Counted from the stretch's first letter, positions 16,213 to 25,079 are shown. The stretch: 51,970 nucleotides of DNA from an archaeon (GCA_902812485.1 CADDZS010000002.1:1-51970), one strand, 5' to 3'. Translations and numbers: made by a program. Notes: generated by a model from the sequence alone, not told the origin.

Positions 16213-19200
16213 TTGCTCAAAAGGTGGCAGGCCATAAAGGCGCGTATTGTGTCTGATTCAGAAAAATCTTCCTCAATAATGGGAGAGGGCGAAAAGCTAG
16301 GCGCTACAAAGCACTTATCGGATTATTCTCTGTATTCTTATCCTCAGCGAGGAGAGGAATTCTTTGAACTTTTTTCTCGGATATCAGCGCTCTCCAAGGA
16401 AGCAAAGAAACAAGGGCAAGCCCTCGCTTTCTTTAGAAAATCGAGAGAAATTCTTGAAGATAGACTAAAGAAATGTTATGAAACTAAGAGCCGAAGAGAA
16501 GATGCTCTTTCTCTTCTTCCTTGCTATCATTCTTTGCTGGCTCTTGTTCTCTGGCTTTATCCAAATCATATTGGATTCAATAAAGCAAAGCAAGCGTCAT
16601 TGATATTTCAAAATGCAGTAGCTGCTGTTACGACATCTGGTCCGCGTAGGGACATGCCCTTTGCTTTGGGTTTAGCCATCCAACTAAGGATTCTTCCCTT
16701 CCTTGTTCGCGCAAAGAAAGTTAACGAAGATCGTTTGCATGAAACGAGAAAAATTGCACTCGACATAGTTGGAAAATTTGAAACACGGGATCAACCTTTA
16801 AGCACTATTGAAGAAAACTCCTCCCATTCTTCGTTCCCTGTGACTTCGCTATCATATAATCCAGCCGATAGGACCCAAGTGCCAGAAGCTGGTATGCTGG
16901 GAATAATTTACGATGGCCTCGGATTTTCATACTATCAGTTCGAAAGAAACAGGGAACGATCAATTGCCTTTTTGAAAAGGGCGACTAGTTTGATTTCCCA
17001 AGAGCTGAGATATCTTGCCCGAACAGCTCGGTCTAGCAAGCAGAGGAAGACAAGCGGTAAATGGAGAAGAAAGAATCTTGCTACGGTTTTTCCTCACTAT
17101 TTGTTCTACAAATGCTACGCGCCTGTACCCGAGATGGCTCTTGGCCTGTGTCATGAATACTTGGCAGAGAACGTCGAAGGAGAAGAAATGATTGTTCGTG
17201 TCAGAACTTCCAGGTTTCACTACAAAAGAGCTTACGAACTCGCGAAGAAAACTCCTTGGCATGTTTACAAGGCTATGATCGCCTATAATCTCGCCGGTAC
17301 GTACTGGCGGGAAAGCGAGTACCAATCTGATAAGAGAAAAGTAATCGATCTGTTGAAGAAAGCCGTTTCGATAGGAGAGGAGTCTCTAAGGTGGGCTACA
17401 CTCTGGACTCCTTTTGAGAGGGATATTCTTGGAGGATCTTGGATAGCAAGCTTCTATCAAGCTCTCGCGCGACATTCACGACCAAAGGATCAAAGACGGC
17501 TCATGGCAAGATCTATTGCTCTTGCTAAAAGAGCTCAGGAGCAGCTCAAACGTGGGGGCTTCGCAGCCTCGAGGTACGATGCAGTCAACATTGGAGATGT
17601 ATTCTACCACACATCTGAATATTACCGAGATGCTGCTTCCAAGGCAGTGGAAAGCGAAATTGGCATTTCTTCCCAAAGCTCAAGGTTTTCCAGAGAAAAA
17701 GTAAGGCAAGAGTCGGAAGAAACAAAGTCAAGACGCTCGATTCTTACCAAATCTCTGGAATTCGCGGCGAAGTCATTGAAGTTCTACAAAGAGGAAAGAT
17801 ACGAAAAGAGGGCAGTGGATGCAAGGCTGCTAGCTTCGGCGGTCTGTCATGAGCTAGAGAAGTTCAAGGAATCGCAATCGAATAGTAGCCCGTATGGAAG
17901 AATGGCAAAGCACCACTTGAGTAAGGCCTTGAAACTATGTCAAAAAAACAATTGGAATGAAAAACTTGCGGAATCTTATTGGTTGATGGGGCAGATACTC
18001 GACGTGAAAGGAGACTTTTTGGGTAGTGCCTCATTTTTCTCTAAGGCCCGTGAAGCTTACGAAGCTGCGAGAGTTGCTTCCGAAAATTCAAGGGTATACC
18101 AAGGATTTGCTAATTTCATGCAGGCTTTGAACAAAATCGAACTCGCGAAGGAAGCACACAGATCTTCAAATTTTGAGCTGGCTTCAAAGAGCTATGCAGA
18201 GGCGGCCAAGTTTGTAGCACTTTCGCGAAGATGGGAGCACAGAGCCCCCGTCTTGAGGGCAGAATCTGTAATAGAGGAAGCTGAGAGAGCTTCTTCTAGC
18301 GAAGATTTTGAATCATCTCTTAATTCTTTCAGAAAAGCAATCGAGATCCTAACGAGGTTCAAAGAGGATGTAGGCAGTCAGAAAGGGTGGTCGGAAGATA
18401 TCGACGAGCTGGAGAGGCAAAGCGACGTTCTAATCAAGTTCTGCAAAGCGAGAATAATGCTTGAAACATCAAAGCATGCCTACCAAGTGGGAAATCTTGA
18501 ACAGTCAATATCAGAGCTGAAATCCGCGGAGGAAATGTTTCTTTCACTTGCCTCAAATTCTGCAATCTCTTCAGATCCGCTGAAAGCAAGCGAACTTAGA
18601 ACACTAGCTTCTCTTTGCATCGCGTTAAGCGCCTTTCAGAGAGCGCAACAGGAGAACAACCCTGGACTTTATGTCAAAGCTAGGGAAATTTTCGAAGGTG
18701 CAGCTGAAACTTCCTCCTCTAAATACCTTAGAGCACTTCTCTTGGGGCTTTCAAATTTTGCATCTTTCCTTTACAGCTCTACTTCGCTCGAGAGCAGTCT
18801 CGAAGGCTCGTTTGATGTTCAGAAGGTTATTGAATGCAATAAGAGCCTTGATCGCTCAGAGCTTATGTTTCGAAGGGTGGGAAATAGATCATTTCTTAAT
18901 TTGTTGCGAGCTTCGAAGCACATCTTGGATGCAACGATCAAAATGAGCGCAGCTGAGAGAGAAATTGAGAATCCCGAGCTCAAGGCCTCTCTGTACTCAC
19001 AGGCACAAAAGTCGCTATCTTATGCTTCACGATATTATGAATCACTTGGGGCTTCAAAGCGGGTCAGGGAAGCTTTGAAAATGGTGACAGCCGTTAGAAA
19101 TCATCAACGACTCCTTCCCCTTGCTCACGACATTATAGCAGAAGTAGCATCTTCTCAAATCATCTATTCAACGATCTCCACTTCGTCGCTTCTAGATCAG

Positions 19201-19959
19201 ACTCCTAGCTCTGCGGGGCGAGCTGCAGGTTCAGCTTTCATTGCTCTTGATGTGGAAATCCCGCAGTCGTACTTGACTACAGACGAGGAATTTTCTTATT
19301 ACATCTATCTTTCAAACTTGGGTCTAAAACCGGCGGTTGCATTCAGGATGGATGAGGTCGCCCCGGAAGGTTTTGAGATTGTCAAAGCTCCGTATCCAAT
19401 TATAGCCGGAAGATCTTTGAAGCTTAATTTGAGAATAGACCCTTCATCCGAAAAGAAGATCGCGTTGCAGCTGAGACCTCTTTCTTCAGGCGACTTTGTC
19501 TGGCACCCTTCGCTTATTTATCTGGACGAGGGGCGAAACTACAGAGCAACGAAACCACAGACAGTCAGGGCAGTCATCGAGTCGCCAGGACTAAATCTAG
19601 AGGTCGCTCTCCAAGAGAAAGAGAAACTCGAAATTGAGCTTGGAAAATTTTCGGAGAAACTTGAGGAAGTTTCGAATAAAGGCATCGGTATGGGGCAATT
19701 GAATTTCAGTGAGGAGTACTATTCACTCAAAGAAAAGATTTCTGCAATAGATGAAATGATAGCGAGGACAAAGAACGAATACCAATCGCTTCAGTCCGAG
19801 CTTGAGAAGATCCGCAGTGACATATTGTCTTTAAGGCAGAGCGGAAGAGAGGATCCTGAATCCGAAGCACAGAGAACGGATCTGGAATTTCAGGAAAGGC
19901 TCATTTTAGCGAAGCTTGAAAGGAGGAAGAGACAATTAGAACAAGCACATCTATTGTAA
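16213..19959 (+). CDS. giant helical-repeat (TPR-like) protein with Ig-like and coiled-coil C-terminus
   Basis: A 1248-residue soluble protein. Residues about 40-1000 are a long array of amphipathic helix pairs with TPR-like character (for example AESYWLMGQILDVKGDFLGS and ALSAFQRAQQENNPGLYVKA). At about 1025-1130 there is an all-beta segment with QSYLTTDEEFSYYIYLSNLG and SEKKIALQLRPLSSGDF, resembling an Ig-like/CARDB-type domain. Residues about 1135-1248 form a charged coiled coil. No enzyme motif was seen. Its last 25 bases overlap the frame of a KaiC-like ATPase, so the two are almost surely co-expressed. A scaffold for KaiC-like switches is my inference. The frame opens with TTG; an ATG 22 codons in is an alternative start. 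Confidence 0.85.
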   Translation: MLKRWQAIKARIVSDSEKSSSIMGEGEKLGATKHLSDYSLYSYPQRGEEFFELFSRISALSKEAKKQGQALAFFRKSREILEDRLKKCYETKSRREDALSLLPCYHSLLALVLWLYPNHIGFNKAKQASLIFQNAVAAVTTSGPRRDMPFALGLAIQLRILPFLVRAKKVNEDRLHETRKIALDIVGKFETRDQPLSTIEENSSHSSFPVTSLSYNPADRTQVPEAGMLGIIYDGLGFSYYQFERNRERSIAFLKRATSLISQELRYLARTARSSKQRKTSGKWRRKNLATVFPHYLFYKCYAPVPEMALGLCHEYLAENVEGEEMIVRVRTSRFHYKRAYELAKKTPWHVYKAMIAYNLAGTYWRESEYQSDKRKVIDLLKKAVSIGEESLRWATLWTPFERDILGGSWIASFYQALARHSRPKDQRRLMARSIALAKRAQEQLKRGGFAASRYDAVNIGDVFYHTSEYYRDAASKAVESEIGISSQSSRFSREKVRQESEETKSRRSILTKSLEFAAKSLKFYKEERYEKRAVDARLLASAVCHELEKFKESQSNSSPYGRMAKHHLSKALKLCQKNNWNEKLAESYWLMGQILDVKGDFLGSASFFSKAREAYEAARVASENSRVYQGFANFMQALNKIELAKEAHRSSNFELASKSYAEAAKFVALSRRWEHRAPVLRAESVIEEAERASSSEDFESSLNSFRKAIEILTRFKEDVGSQKGWSEDIDELERQSDVLIKFCKARIMLETSKHAYQVGNLEQSISELKSAEEMFLSLASNSAISSDPLKASELRTLASLCIALSAFQRAQQENNPGLYVKAREIFEGAAETSSSKYLRALLLGLSNFASFLYSSTSLESSLEGSFDVQKVIECNKSLDRSELMFRRVGNRSFLNLLRASKHILDATIKMSAAEREIENPELKASLYSQAQKSLSYASRYYESLGASKRVREALKMVTAVRNHQRLLPLAHDIIAEVASSQIIYSTISTSSLLDQTPSSAGRAAGSAFIALDVEIPQSYLTTDEEFSYYIYLSNLGLKPAVAFRMDEVAPEGFEIVKAPYPIIAGRSLKLNLRIDPSSEKKIALQLRPLSSGDFVWHPSLIYLDEGRNYRATKPQTVRAVIESPGLNLEVALQEKEKLEIELGKFSEKLEEVSNKGIGMGQLNFSEEYYSLKEKISAIDEMIARTKNEYQSLQSELEKIRSDILSLRQSGREDPESEAQRTDLEFQERLILAKLERRKRQLEQAHLL
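19919..19937 (+). promoter_or_regulatory. strong SD sequence followed by an ATT codon
   Basis: AAAGGAGG (19919-19926) lies inside the end of the helical-repeat gene, 8 bases before ATT at 19935. The KaiC-like frame is closed by TGA at 19917-19919 and contains no ATG, GTG or TTG until 20016, which falls after the conserved KaiC N-terminal signature. ATT is therefore the best-placed start codon. Confidence 0.5.
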
Positions 19960-20669
19960 AGAGCCTAATCAAAGGAATAGAACAACTCACCTTCGGAGGA
20001 TTCCTTCCTAGTGGATTGAATCTTTTGTGCGGGACGAGCGGCTGTGGAAAGACAATTTTCTGTGAGCAGTACGCCTTTGAGATTTTGAAAAAGGGCGGCA
20101 AGGTCATCTGGATTACAACCGAAGAGCTGCCCACAAGTATAAGGGAAGGAATGCTACGCTTTGGATGGGATGTCGAGCCATTTGAAGAGAGTAGGAAATT
20201 TGTGATCCTGGATGCAGCTAGTCCTGCAAGGCTCGGGCTATCTGAAAACGTTGGTCACGGAATGCTTGGACTGGACCCGACAGGAATGCTCATTGTTATC
20301 ACCGACCAGCTGCGCTCTTCACAAACCGAAGAAGAAGATCCGGAGAAGTTGATCCTTGTCTTAGACTCTGTATCGCGTTTGTTGCTTTCCTGCGAGTACA
20401 AGGCTGTGATAGACTTTGTTGCTTGTCTCAATTCCAGACTGGAAAATTTTCGAGTGAGAGGTTTAGCCACTGTGTGTGAAGGCGCTCATGAGGACAAGGC
20501 GCTGAATTCACTTACTTTCTCTTGTGCTGGAACCATAAAGTTCAGGATACGCGAGGAAGGGGACTTGAGGGTTAGACAGTTTAGGATAGATTCCCTACGG
20601 GGAAGATCTCACGACGACAGGTGGAGGAATTATTCGCTTACTAACTCCGGGGTAGACATCGAGATCTAA
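19935..20669 (+). CDS. KaiC-like RecA-superfamily ATPase with non-canonical (ATT) start
   Basis: Read from ATT the product has 244 residues and begins with a KaiC-type N-terminus, TSTSIVKSLIKGIEQL, where family members have STGIPGLDELLGG. Walker A is GTSGCGKT (33-40), followed by VIWITTEELPTSI with the KaiC-type paired acidic residues, and a Walker B-type strand KLILVLDSVSRLL. If translation instead began at the TTG at 20016 the N-terminal strand would be lost. It overlaps the helical-repeat gene by 25 bases and lies 42 bases upstream of the next KaiC-like gene, so the three probably form one operon. It is more divergent than its neighbours and could be a non-hydrolysing partner. Confidence 0.8.
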   Translation: MRTSTSIVKSLIKGIEQLTFGGFLPSGLNLLCGTSGCGKTIFCEQYAFEILKKGGKVIWITTEELPTSIREGMLRFGWDVEPFEESRKFVILDAASPARLGLSENVGHGMLGLDPTGMLIVITDQLRSSQTEEEDPEKLILVLDSVSRLLLSCEYKAVIDFVACLNSRLENFRVRGLATVCEGAHEDKALNSLTFSCAGTIKFRIREEGDLRVRQFRIDSLRGRSHDDRWRNYSLTNSGVDIEI

Positions 20670-20711
20670 GACAAATGAAGATTTGAACTGGGCGTTGGTG
20701 AATCTCGTGAA

Positions 20712-21485
20712 ATGATGGAAAAGGAAACTAAGGTAAGCTACAGGGAAGGAAGGGCAAGCCATGCGGGGATGACAAGTCGAGTAAAGACTGGTATAGACGG
20801 CTTCGACGAACTAGTGCTAGGTGGCTTTCCAAGAGGAAATTCCATCTTGGTTACTGGTGGAACTGGGACAGGAAAGAGCACCTTTGCACTTCAGTTTGTC
20901 TACAAAGGGGCCAAGGTCTATGATGAAGCCGGAATCTACGTGACCCTTGAAGAATCTATCCCTTCAATCATCAAGAATGCGGCCTCATATGGATGGGAAA
21001 TCGAGGATCTAGAACAGGCTGGCAAGCTTGCGATGATTGATGTTTCACCAGCAGTTAGTGGACAACTCCGTAAAATCAGTCCCACTGATATTTACTCCAA
21101 TGTTTCGCAGATATGCAAGAAGATCGGAGCTAAGAGAATAGTTGTTGATCCAATAACGGTTATGGGAATGCAATTTGAGAGCTCGGTTGACATGCGGCTC
21201 GACTTGCTCCGCTTTGCAAGTTTGCTGAAACAGCTCGAGGCAACAGTCCTCTTTGTAACTGAGATCTCGGAGGAGAGCCAAGCCCTCAGTCGCTTTGGCA
21301 TCGAGGAGTTCATCTCTGATGGGGTCGTGGTGCTATACTATTCGAAAGTAGGGGGATTGAGAGTTCGCGGTATAGAAGTGAGGAAGATGAGAGGAACAGC
21401 TCACAAGGAGGGCATATTTCCAATAAAGATGGGAGAGACTGGGCTCTCCGTGTATCCATCGGCAAAAGTACCCAAGCTGAGTTGA
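20712..21485 (+). CDS. KaiC-like RecA-superfamily ATPase
   Basis: A 257-residue single-domain KaiC-like protein with VKTGIDGFDELVLGGFPRG (about 24-42), Walker A GGTGTGKST (49-57), YVTLEES (about 76-82) and a Walker B-type strand KRIVVDPITVMGMQF. The DPIT segment is shared with the 14810 paralog (DPMTSLALQF), while the 20 kb paralog differs. The C-terminal part (RVRGIEVRKMRGTAHKEG) matches the KaiC signature for the end of the core, which usually contacts the neighbouring subunit. It starts with tandem ATG codons 42 bases after the preceding KaiC-like gene. The protein probably works as an oligomeric ATP-dependent switch; its output partner may be the NitrOD5-like protein downstream. Confidence 0.9.
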   Translation: MMEKETKVSYREGRASHAGMTSRVKTGIDGFDELVLGGFPRGNSILVTGGTGTGKSTFALQFVYKGAKVYDEAGIYVTLEESIPSIIKNAASYGWEIEDLEQAGKLAMIDVSPAVSGQLRKISPTDIYSNVSQICKKIGAKRIVVDPITVMGMQFESSVDMRLDLLRFASLLKQLEATVLFVTEISEESQALSRFGIEEFISDGVVVLYYSKVGGLRVRGIEVRKMRGTAHKEGIFPIKMGETGLSVYPSAKVPKLS

Positions 21486-21688
21486 GGTTCAAATGTCGAG
21501 TTTTGTTACCGCTTGGCTGGGCCAATAGTGACAAAAAATCTGAAAGTCATTCGGTACCTCACATCTGTACTAAAAGACCCTGAGCAAAGTGTTGTGACTT
21601 GCTAGCAATGGACAGCCGCTTCAGATGCATTTGAAATAAAGTAGAATTGATGAACTTACTACCTTCAAAATAACAAGTTGAGAACCAC

Positions 21689-22033
21689 ATGAGTGCAGAT
21701 TTATCATTAAACGTAGATTCGGATTTTTCAAGGATACTGCGTTTGGTAGTTTCCGAGACACTCGACAGTTTTGGAGAAGGCGTGAAGACAGTTGTCCTCT
21801 TTAATTTGGGTCAGAAGTTCAATGCTTCTTCAGAGGATGTACTGTGCAACCCGGCGCTTCTCGAGGCTGGCCTGAGAGACATCTTCGGAATGGGCTCTGG
21901 GCTCATTGAGGAAAAGATAACACAGACAATATGCGACGTATTGAAAGTGGATCCAAACGAGCTCCATGGCAATTTCGAAGAGAAAATGGAATCCATAAAG
22001 CAAAGGGCTAGAATTAGGAGAAATATGCCCTGA
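21689..22033 (+). CDS. NitrOD5-like output-domain protein
   Basis: A 114-residue helical protein matching my memory of the NitrOD5 ('Nitrosopumilus output domain 5') pattern: VSETLDSFGEGVKTVVLFNL, then an acidic/hydrophobic stretch, then LRDIFGMGSGLIEEKITQTI. Such domains are expanded in Thaumarchaeota, alone or fused to signalling modules. It follows the KaiC-like operon by about 200 bases on the same strand. That suggests, without proving, that it is an output of the same pathway. The last 25 residues are basic (KQRARIRRNMP). Good confidence it is a gene, moderate on the family. Confidence 0.72.
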   Translation: MSADLSLNVDSDFSRILRLVVSETLDSFGEGVKTVVLFNLGQKFNASSEDVLCNPALLEAGLRDIFGMGSGLIEEKITQTICDVLKVDPNELHGNFEEKMESIKQRARIRRNMP

Positions 22034-22288
22034 GCTTTGTAGAAAAAGAATTCAACTCGTTCTCTCGCCCACTCTTCGTCCCTTTTTCCATATTCCACTA
22101 ATTTGTTCTTCAACAGATTGTCCTGGATTCTTGTACAAATTGACTTTGAGATCATCCAGTGAATATGCGAAAGATCGAACCCTTCAGGGCTTATTTCTTA
22201 GAACTTTGCAAAACCTAAGCGTGAGTAGCGAGCTAAATCCAAGTTCTTTGAGAAATGAATATTGCTTAGGAATTTCGCCAACGAATCA

Positions 22289-22768
22289 ATGCCTCGTCTG
22301 AGAAAGGACAGCTATCCCGTTTTGACTGTGGATGCAATTGTGCGAAAAAACTCCGATGAGATATTGATCGAGCAGAGAGGAGTTGAACCATACAAGGGTT
22401 CTCTGGCTTTTCCAGGAGGACATGTTGAATATGGCGAGACAGTTGAGCATGCCGTCCTTCGTGAGCTCTGGGAAGAGTGTTCAGTCGTAGCAACACTTCG
22501 GTCCATCTTGGGCGTCTACAGCGATCCTACGAGAGACCCTAGAGGCCAAAGAGTTTCGGTTGTCTTCATAGCTGATTACAAGAGAGGAACAGCCAAAGCA
22601 GGAGACGATGCGCGTTCTGTGTCTTGGATGAAAATCGAAGATTTAAGAAGACGCAGGAGTCTGCTTGCATTCGATCACAAGCTGATATTCCGGGATTACT
22701 TGACTTGGCGCAATAGTGTAAAGAATGAGAACTGGGATTATACCTTCTGGTCTTCAAAGAAAAGGTGA
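22289..22768 (+). CDS. Nudix hydrolase
   Basis: A Nudix pyrophosphohydrolase of about 159 residues. The Nudix box is GGHVEYGETVEHAVLRELWE followed by EC, with the catalytic Arg-Glu-x-x-Glu-Glu present; the usual Gly near the end of the box is Ser. The N-terminal strand YPVLTVDAIVRKN and the preceding basic residues fit ADP-ribose/nucleotide-sugar pyrophosphatases. The C-terminus WDYTFWSSKKR is unusual but in frame. I prefer the ATG at 22289 (MPRLRKDSYP); the frame extends nine codons further up to a TTG at 22262. It is convergent with the TrmB-type regulator. Confidence 0.88.
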   Translation: MPRLRKDSYPVLTVDAIVRKNSDEILIEQRGVEPYKGSLAFPGGHVEYGETVEHAVLRELWEECSVVATLRSILGVYSDPTRDPRGQRVSVVFIADYKRGTAKAGDDARSVSWMKIEDLRRRRSLLAFDHKLIFRDYLTWRNSVKNENWDYTFWSSKKR

Positions 22769-22833
22769 AGGAACAAAGAAGAAGAGAGAGTTATGTTTGT
22801 TTTGCTTGAAGCTTCGTATAACTCGTTCTTCCA

Positions 22834-23727
22834 TCAAATCCGGGAGCAATTCCGCCAAATTTCTTCCAGGACCCGGCGAGTGGAGCGTGCGAACGCGATG
22901 TTCTTTATCCAAATGGCTATGGAATGGTTGCTCTCTTTTGAAAGAGGATCTGGAACACCAATGAGAACGTTTTGGGAGTCGGCGATCATCATGTCAAATA
23001 ATATGTTCTCAGAGCTCTTGATCTCTACGCCTGCATCTTTCACGGCTTTGATTTCTTCATCCTTCAGCTTGGCATCCTTGGGCACGATTAATTTGATTGA
23101 CTTGGAGGACGACGGTTGGTCTTGAGATGAATAATTCATTCTGTTGAATAACAGAGGAAGGAAGACATCCCTTCTTTCAATAGATCTCTTTGCAACTAGG
23201 AATACATCGTGAGATTCATCGAGAAGTTCAGAGAAAGCGTTGGCAATCGAATTAAGCCCCTTCAGGACAGATATTTGAGATTCACTAGGTCTCAGCCTTC
23301 CATTGTCTGAAAGTCTTGTGCTAGAAAGATTTTCGAGCGCGGCAGTAAGCGTTTTCTCGGCTGATCTTCTTTTCATTTGATCCTGGAGGTACTGCTCTTC
23401 GAATTGGAGAATCCTTCCCTTGAGCGCTTCAGCAGGTTTGATTGGAAGAAAATAGCCTTCTTCTTCCTCCTCCTGTTTTGCAACAAAGCCCTTTTCCATG
23501 AGCGTGTCTAAGGTATCGTATACACGGGGAAGAGGAATACTAGCGTTCTGAGAAAGCTGCTTTGCATTTTGAGCACCCTTCTTCACTAGAGAAATATAGG
23601 CTCTTGCTTCGTATCCCGAGAGCTTGAAACTATCTTTGAGAGAAGCTTCGAGTGCGCCCTCCTGGATGTAACTACTTGAATTCCCATTACTTGGGAAATT
23701 CTTTGTCTTCTTTCTCTCTTTCTTCAT
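22834..23727 (-). CDS. TrmB-family transcriptional regulator
   Basis: A 297-residue TrmB-type regulator. The winged-helix domain (about 28-100) reads FKLSGYEARAYISLVKKG, then RVYDTLDTLMEKGFV as recognition helix and turn. A coiled linker (about 110-155) follows, then a C-terminal effector-binding domain of the phospholipase D-like fold (HDVFLVAKRSI, NILFDMMIADSQNVLIGVPD, and SIAIWIKNIAFA at the end). TrmB proteins sense sugars or other metabolites and switch transport and central-metabolism genes. The effector and targets are unknown. ATG start in ATGAAGAAAGAG on the minus strand. Confidence 0.9.
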   Translation of the reverse strand: MKKERKKTKNFPSNGNSSSYIQEGALEASLKDSFKLSGYEARAYISLVKKGAQNAKQLSQNASIPLPRVYDTLDTLMEKGFVAKQEEEEEGYFLPIKPAEALKGRILQFEEQYLQDQMKRRSAEKTLTAALENLSSTRLSDNGRLRPSESQISVLKGLNSIANAFSELLDESHDVFLVAKRSIERRDVFLPLLFNRMNYSSQDQPSSSKSIKLIVPKDAKLKDEEIKAVKDAGVEIKSSENILFDMMIADSQNVLIGVPDPLSKESNHSIAIWIKNIAFARSTRRVLEEIWRNCSRI

Positions 23728-23880
23728 GGTTGGGCCCTTATCAGCTTGCTGAAACTAAATCCTATCTCAAAGCGCTTCACTGAAGCCATATGAAGAATTT
23801 AAATCCCAAGGAAAACCAAGCGTGCAAAAGGAGTACACGAGGCTCTCGCTGTTGTTTACCATATTTCTCTATTCTTCCAT

Positions 23881-23902
23881 TAACCTTTCCTGATGAAGGT
23901 TA
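23881..23902. promoter_or_regulatory. inverted repeat, possible operator
   Basis: TAACCTT (23881-23887) and AAGGTTA (23896-23902) are perfect 7-base arms separated by TCCTGATG. It lies about 155 bases upstream of the TrmB start, where a self-binding regulator could act; this role is inferred. Confidence 0.3.
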
Positions 23903-24163
23903 GGATGATTCTATCCGTTTTGGTTATAGCTTTTACTCAGAATCAAAACGCAGAAATTCTTTCTCGGGCATCTCTTCTTTGATTTTCTGTTGTTTCATTC
24001 CACAAGTTTTCTTAGCATCTGCTTTTCCCGTCTGGCCTGTTTCTTCTTTTCTCTCACTCGCAAGCGTTGCATAGAAAAATGATGGGCACACAATCCGGTG
24101 ACAAAACTGAATACTATGACATTTCGAGAAATGAATCAGAAAGGCACAATCCTAAAAAGAGAG

Positions 24164-24171
24164 TTAAAAAT
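24164..24171 (+). promoter_or_regulatory. TATA box for the arginine decarboxylase gene
   Basis: TTAAAAAT centred about 29 bases upstream of the TTG at 24197, consistent with leaderless transcription from the start codon. Confidence 0.45.
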
Positions 24172-24196
24172 CGAATTGATCAAGTAAAAAGAAAAA

Positions 24197-24748
24197 TTGC
24201 CGACACTCGTCCCGAAAAAAATCTTCCTAACTAAGGGAGTCGGAAAACACAAAGAAAAACTGGCAAGTTTTGAACTAGCACTAAGAGATGCTGGCATCGA
24301 GGCCTACAACCTCGTTCCAGTCTCGAGCATCTTCCCTCCAAGATGTAAGCTGGTTAGCAGAAAAGAAGGTCTTGCAGAACTCACTCCTGGTCAGATACTT
24401 TTCTTAGTACTGAGCAAGCTCTCCACAAATGAACCCAATAGGCTGATAGCTGCTTCGGTCGGTCTCGCGATTCCCCAGGACAGGAACACGTGGGGGTATT
24501 TGTCTGAGCACGAAGACTATGGTGAGACAGACGAAAAAGCAGGAGACTATGCAGAGGATCTGGCGGCTTCGATGCTTGCTTCAACGCTTGGGATCCCCTT
24601 CAATCCTGATCAGAGCTATGATGAGAAGAAGCAACTTTGGAAGATTTCTGGTAAGATCGTTAGAACGACTCACATAACCCAGTCTGCAGAGGGGGACAAG
24701 AACGGATTGTGGACGACGGTTGTAGCAGCGGCTGTCCTCCTTACATAG
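24197..24748 (+). CDS. pdaD: pyruvoyl-dependent arginine decarboxylase
   Basis: A 183-residue proenzyme of the PvlArgDC family, full length. It decarboxylates arginine to agmatine, the first step of archaeal polyamine synthesis. The self-cleavage site is the Ser-Ser pair in [10 protein letters not shown] (Ser43-Ser44); serinolysis turns the second Ser into the pyruvoyl group. The substrate-binding segment [13 protein letters not shown] and the conserved late [14 protein letters not shown] are also present. TTG start, apparently leaderless, and a T-run terminator right after the stop, so the gene seems monocistronic. Confidence 0.92.
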   Translation: MPTLVPKKIFLTKGVGKHKEKLASFELALRDAGIEAYNLVPVSSIFPPRCKLVSRKEGLAELTPGQILFLVLSKLSTNEPNRLIAASVGLAIPQDRNTWGYLSEHEDYGETDEKAGDYAEDLAASMLASTLGIPFNPDQSYDEKKQLWKISGKIVRTTHITQSAEGDKNGLWTTVVAAAVLLT

Positions 24749-24754
24749 GAAGGC

Positions 24755-24761
24755 TTTTTTT
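24755..24761 (+). terminator. T-run terminator after the arginine decarboxylase gene
   Basis: Seven consecutive T residues start 7 bases after the stop codon, a typical archaeal U-tract terminator. Confidence 0.5.
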
Positions 24762-24810
24762 CTAGCTTCGGCTTGCTATCTAACTTTTACAGCGATTCCC
24801 CGAAAATTCC

Positions 24811-24820
24811 AATATTAATA
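24811..24820 (+). promoter_or_regulatory. TATA box for a possible tiny gene
   Basis: AATATTAATA centred about 38 bases upstream of the ATG at 24854; transcription would start about 12 bases before the codon. Confidence 0.35.
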
Positions 24821-24853
24821 GCATTTTCTCGATTTTTCGAGGATCTTTTTTCA

Positions 24854-24934
24854 ATGTCGCCTGAGAAGCATGAGAAGATAGATTTCCTGGTTCCTCAAAC
24901 TCAAGAAAGTAAAGAAAATGTTCCTAAGGGTTGA
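24854..24934 (+). CDS. possible 26-residue peptide gene
   Basis: ATG-started frame for the hydrophilic peptide MSPEKHEKIDFLVPQTQESK plus six residues. Too short for any family call. It is listed because a TATA box sits at the proper distance upstream and a G/C hairpin lies 8 bases after its stop. The rest of the 24749-25079 spacer shows nothing else. Confidence 0.3.
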   Translation: MSPEKHEKIDFLVPQTQESKENVPKG

Positions 24935-24941
24935 GCGGAAG

Positions 24942-24956
24942 AGGGGCGGCTCCCCT
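24942..24956 (+). terminator. short G/C hairpin with T-rich tail
   Basis: AGGGG (24942-24946) pairs with CCCCT (24952-24956) around CGGCT and is followed by TTTCT. It could end the possible 26-residue gene. Confidence 0.35.
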
Positions 24957-25079
24957 TTCTACGAGGAAAGCATTTGTACGCGGGCATTCGATTTTTAATT
25001 CCAAAACTGCCCGAAGAAGATCCCTCCTATCAAACTTTGAAATCGGATACTACCAAAAGAGAAGGCATGAAATATTAAT

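Larger units (their letters stand above)
23728..24196. other. 469-base intergenic region upstream of TrmB and arginine decarboxylase
   Basis: Contains a 7-base inverted repeat (23881-23902), a TATA element for the decarboxylase (24164-24171), and a possible 51-residue hydrophilic frame at 24079-24234 (MMGTQSGDK...) overlapping the decarboxylase start in another register; the latter is doubtful. No RNA gene was recognised. Confidence 0.4.

Noticed and set aside
24079-24234. 51-residue frame overlapping the arginine decarboxylase start
   Set aside because: A TATA box inside this frame fits leaderless transcription of the decarboxylase, leaving no sign of a transcript covering the small frame.
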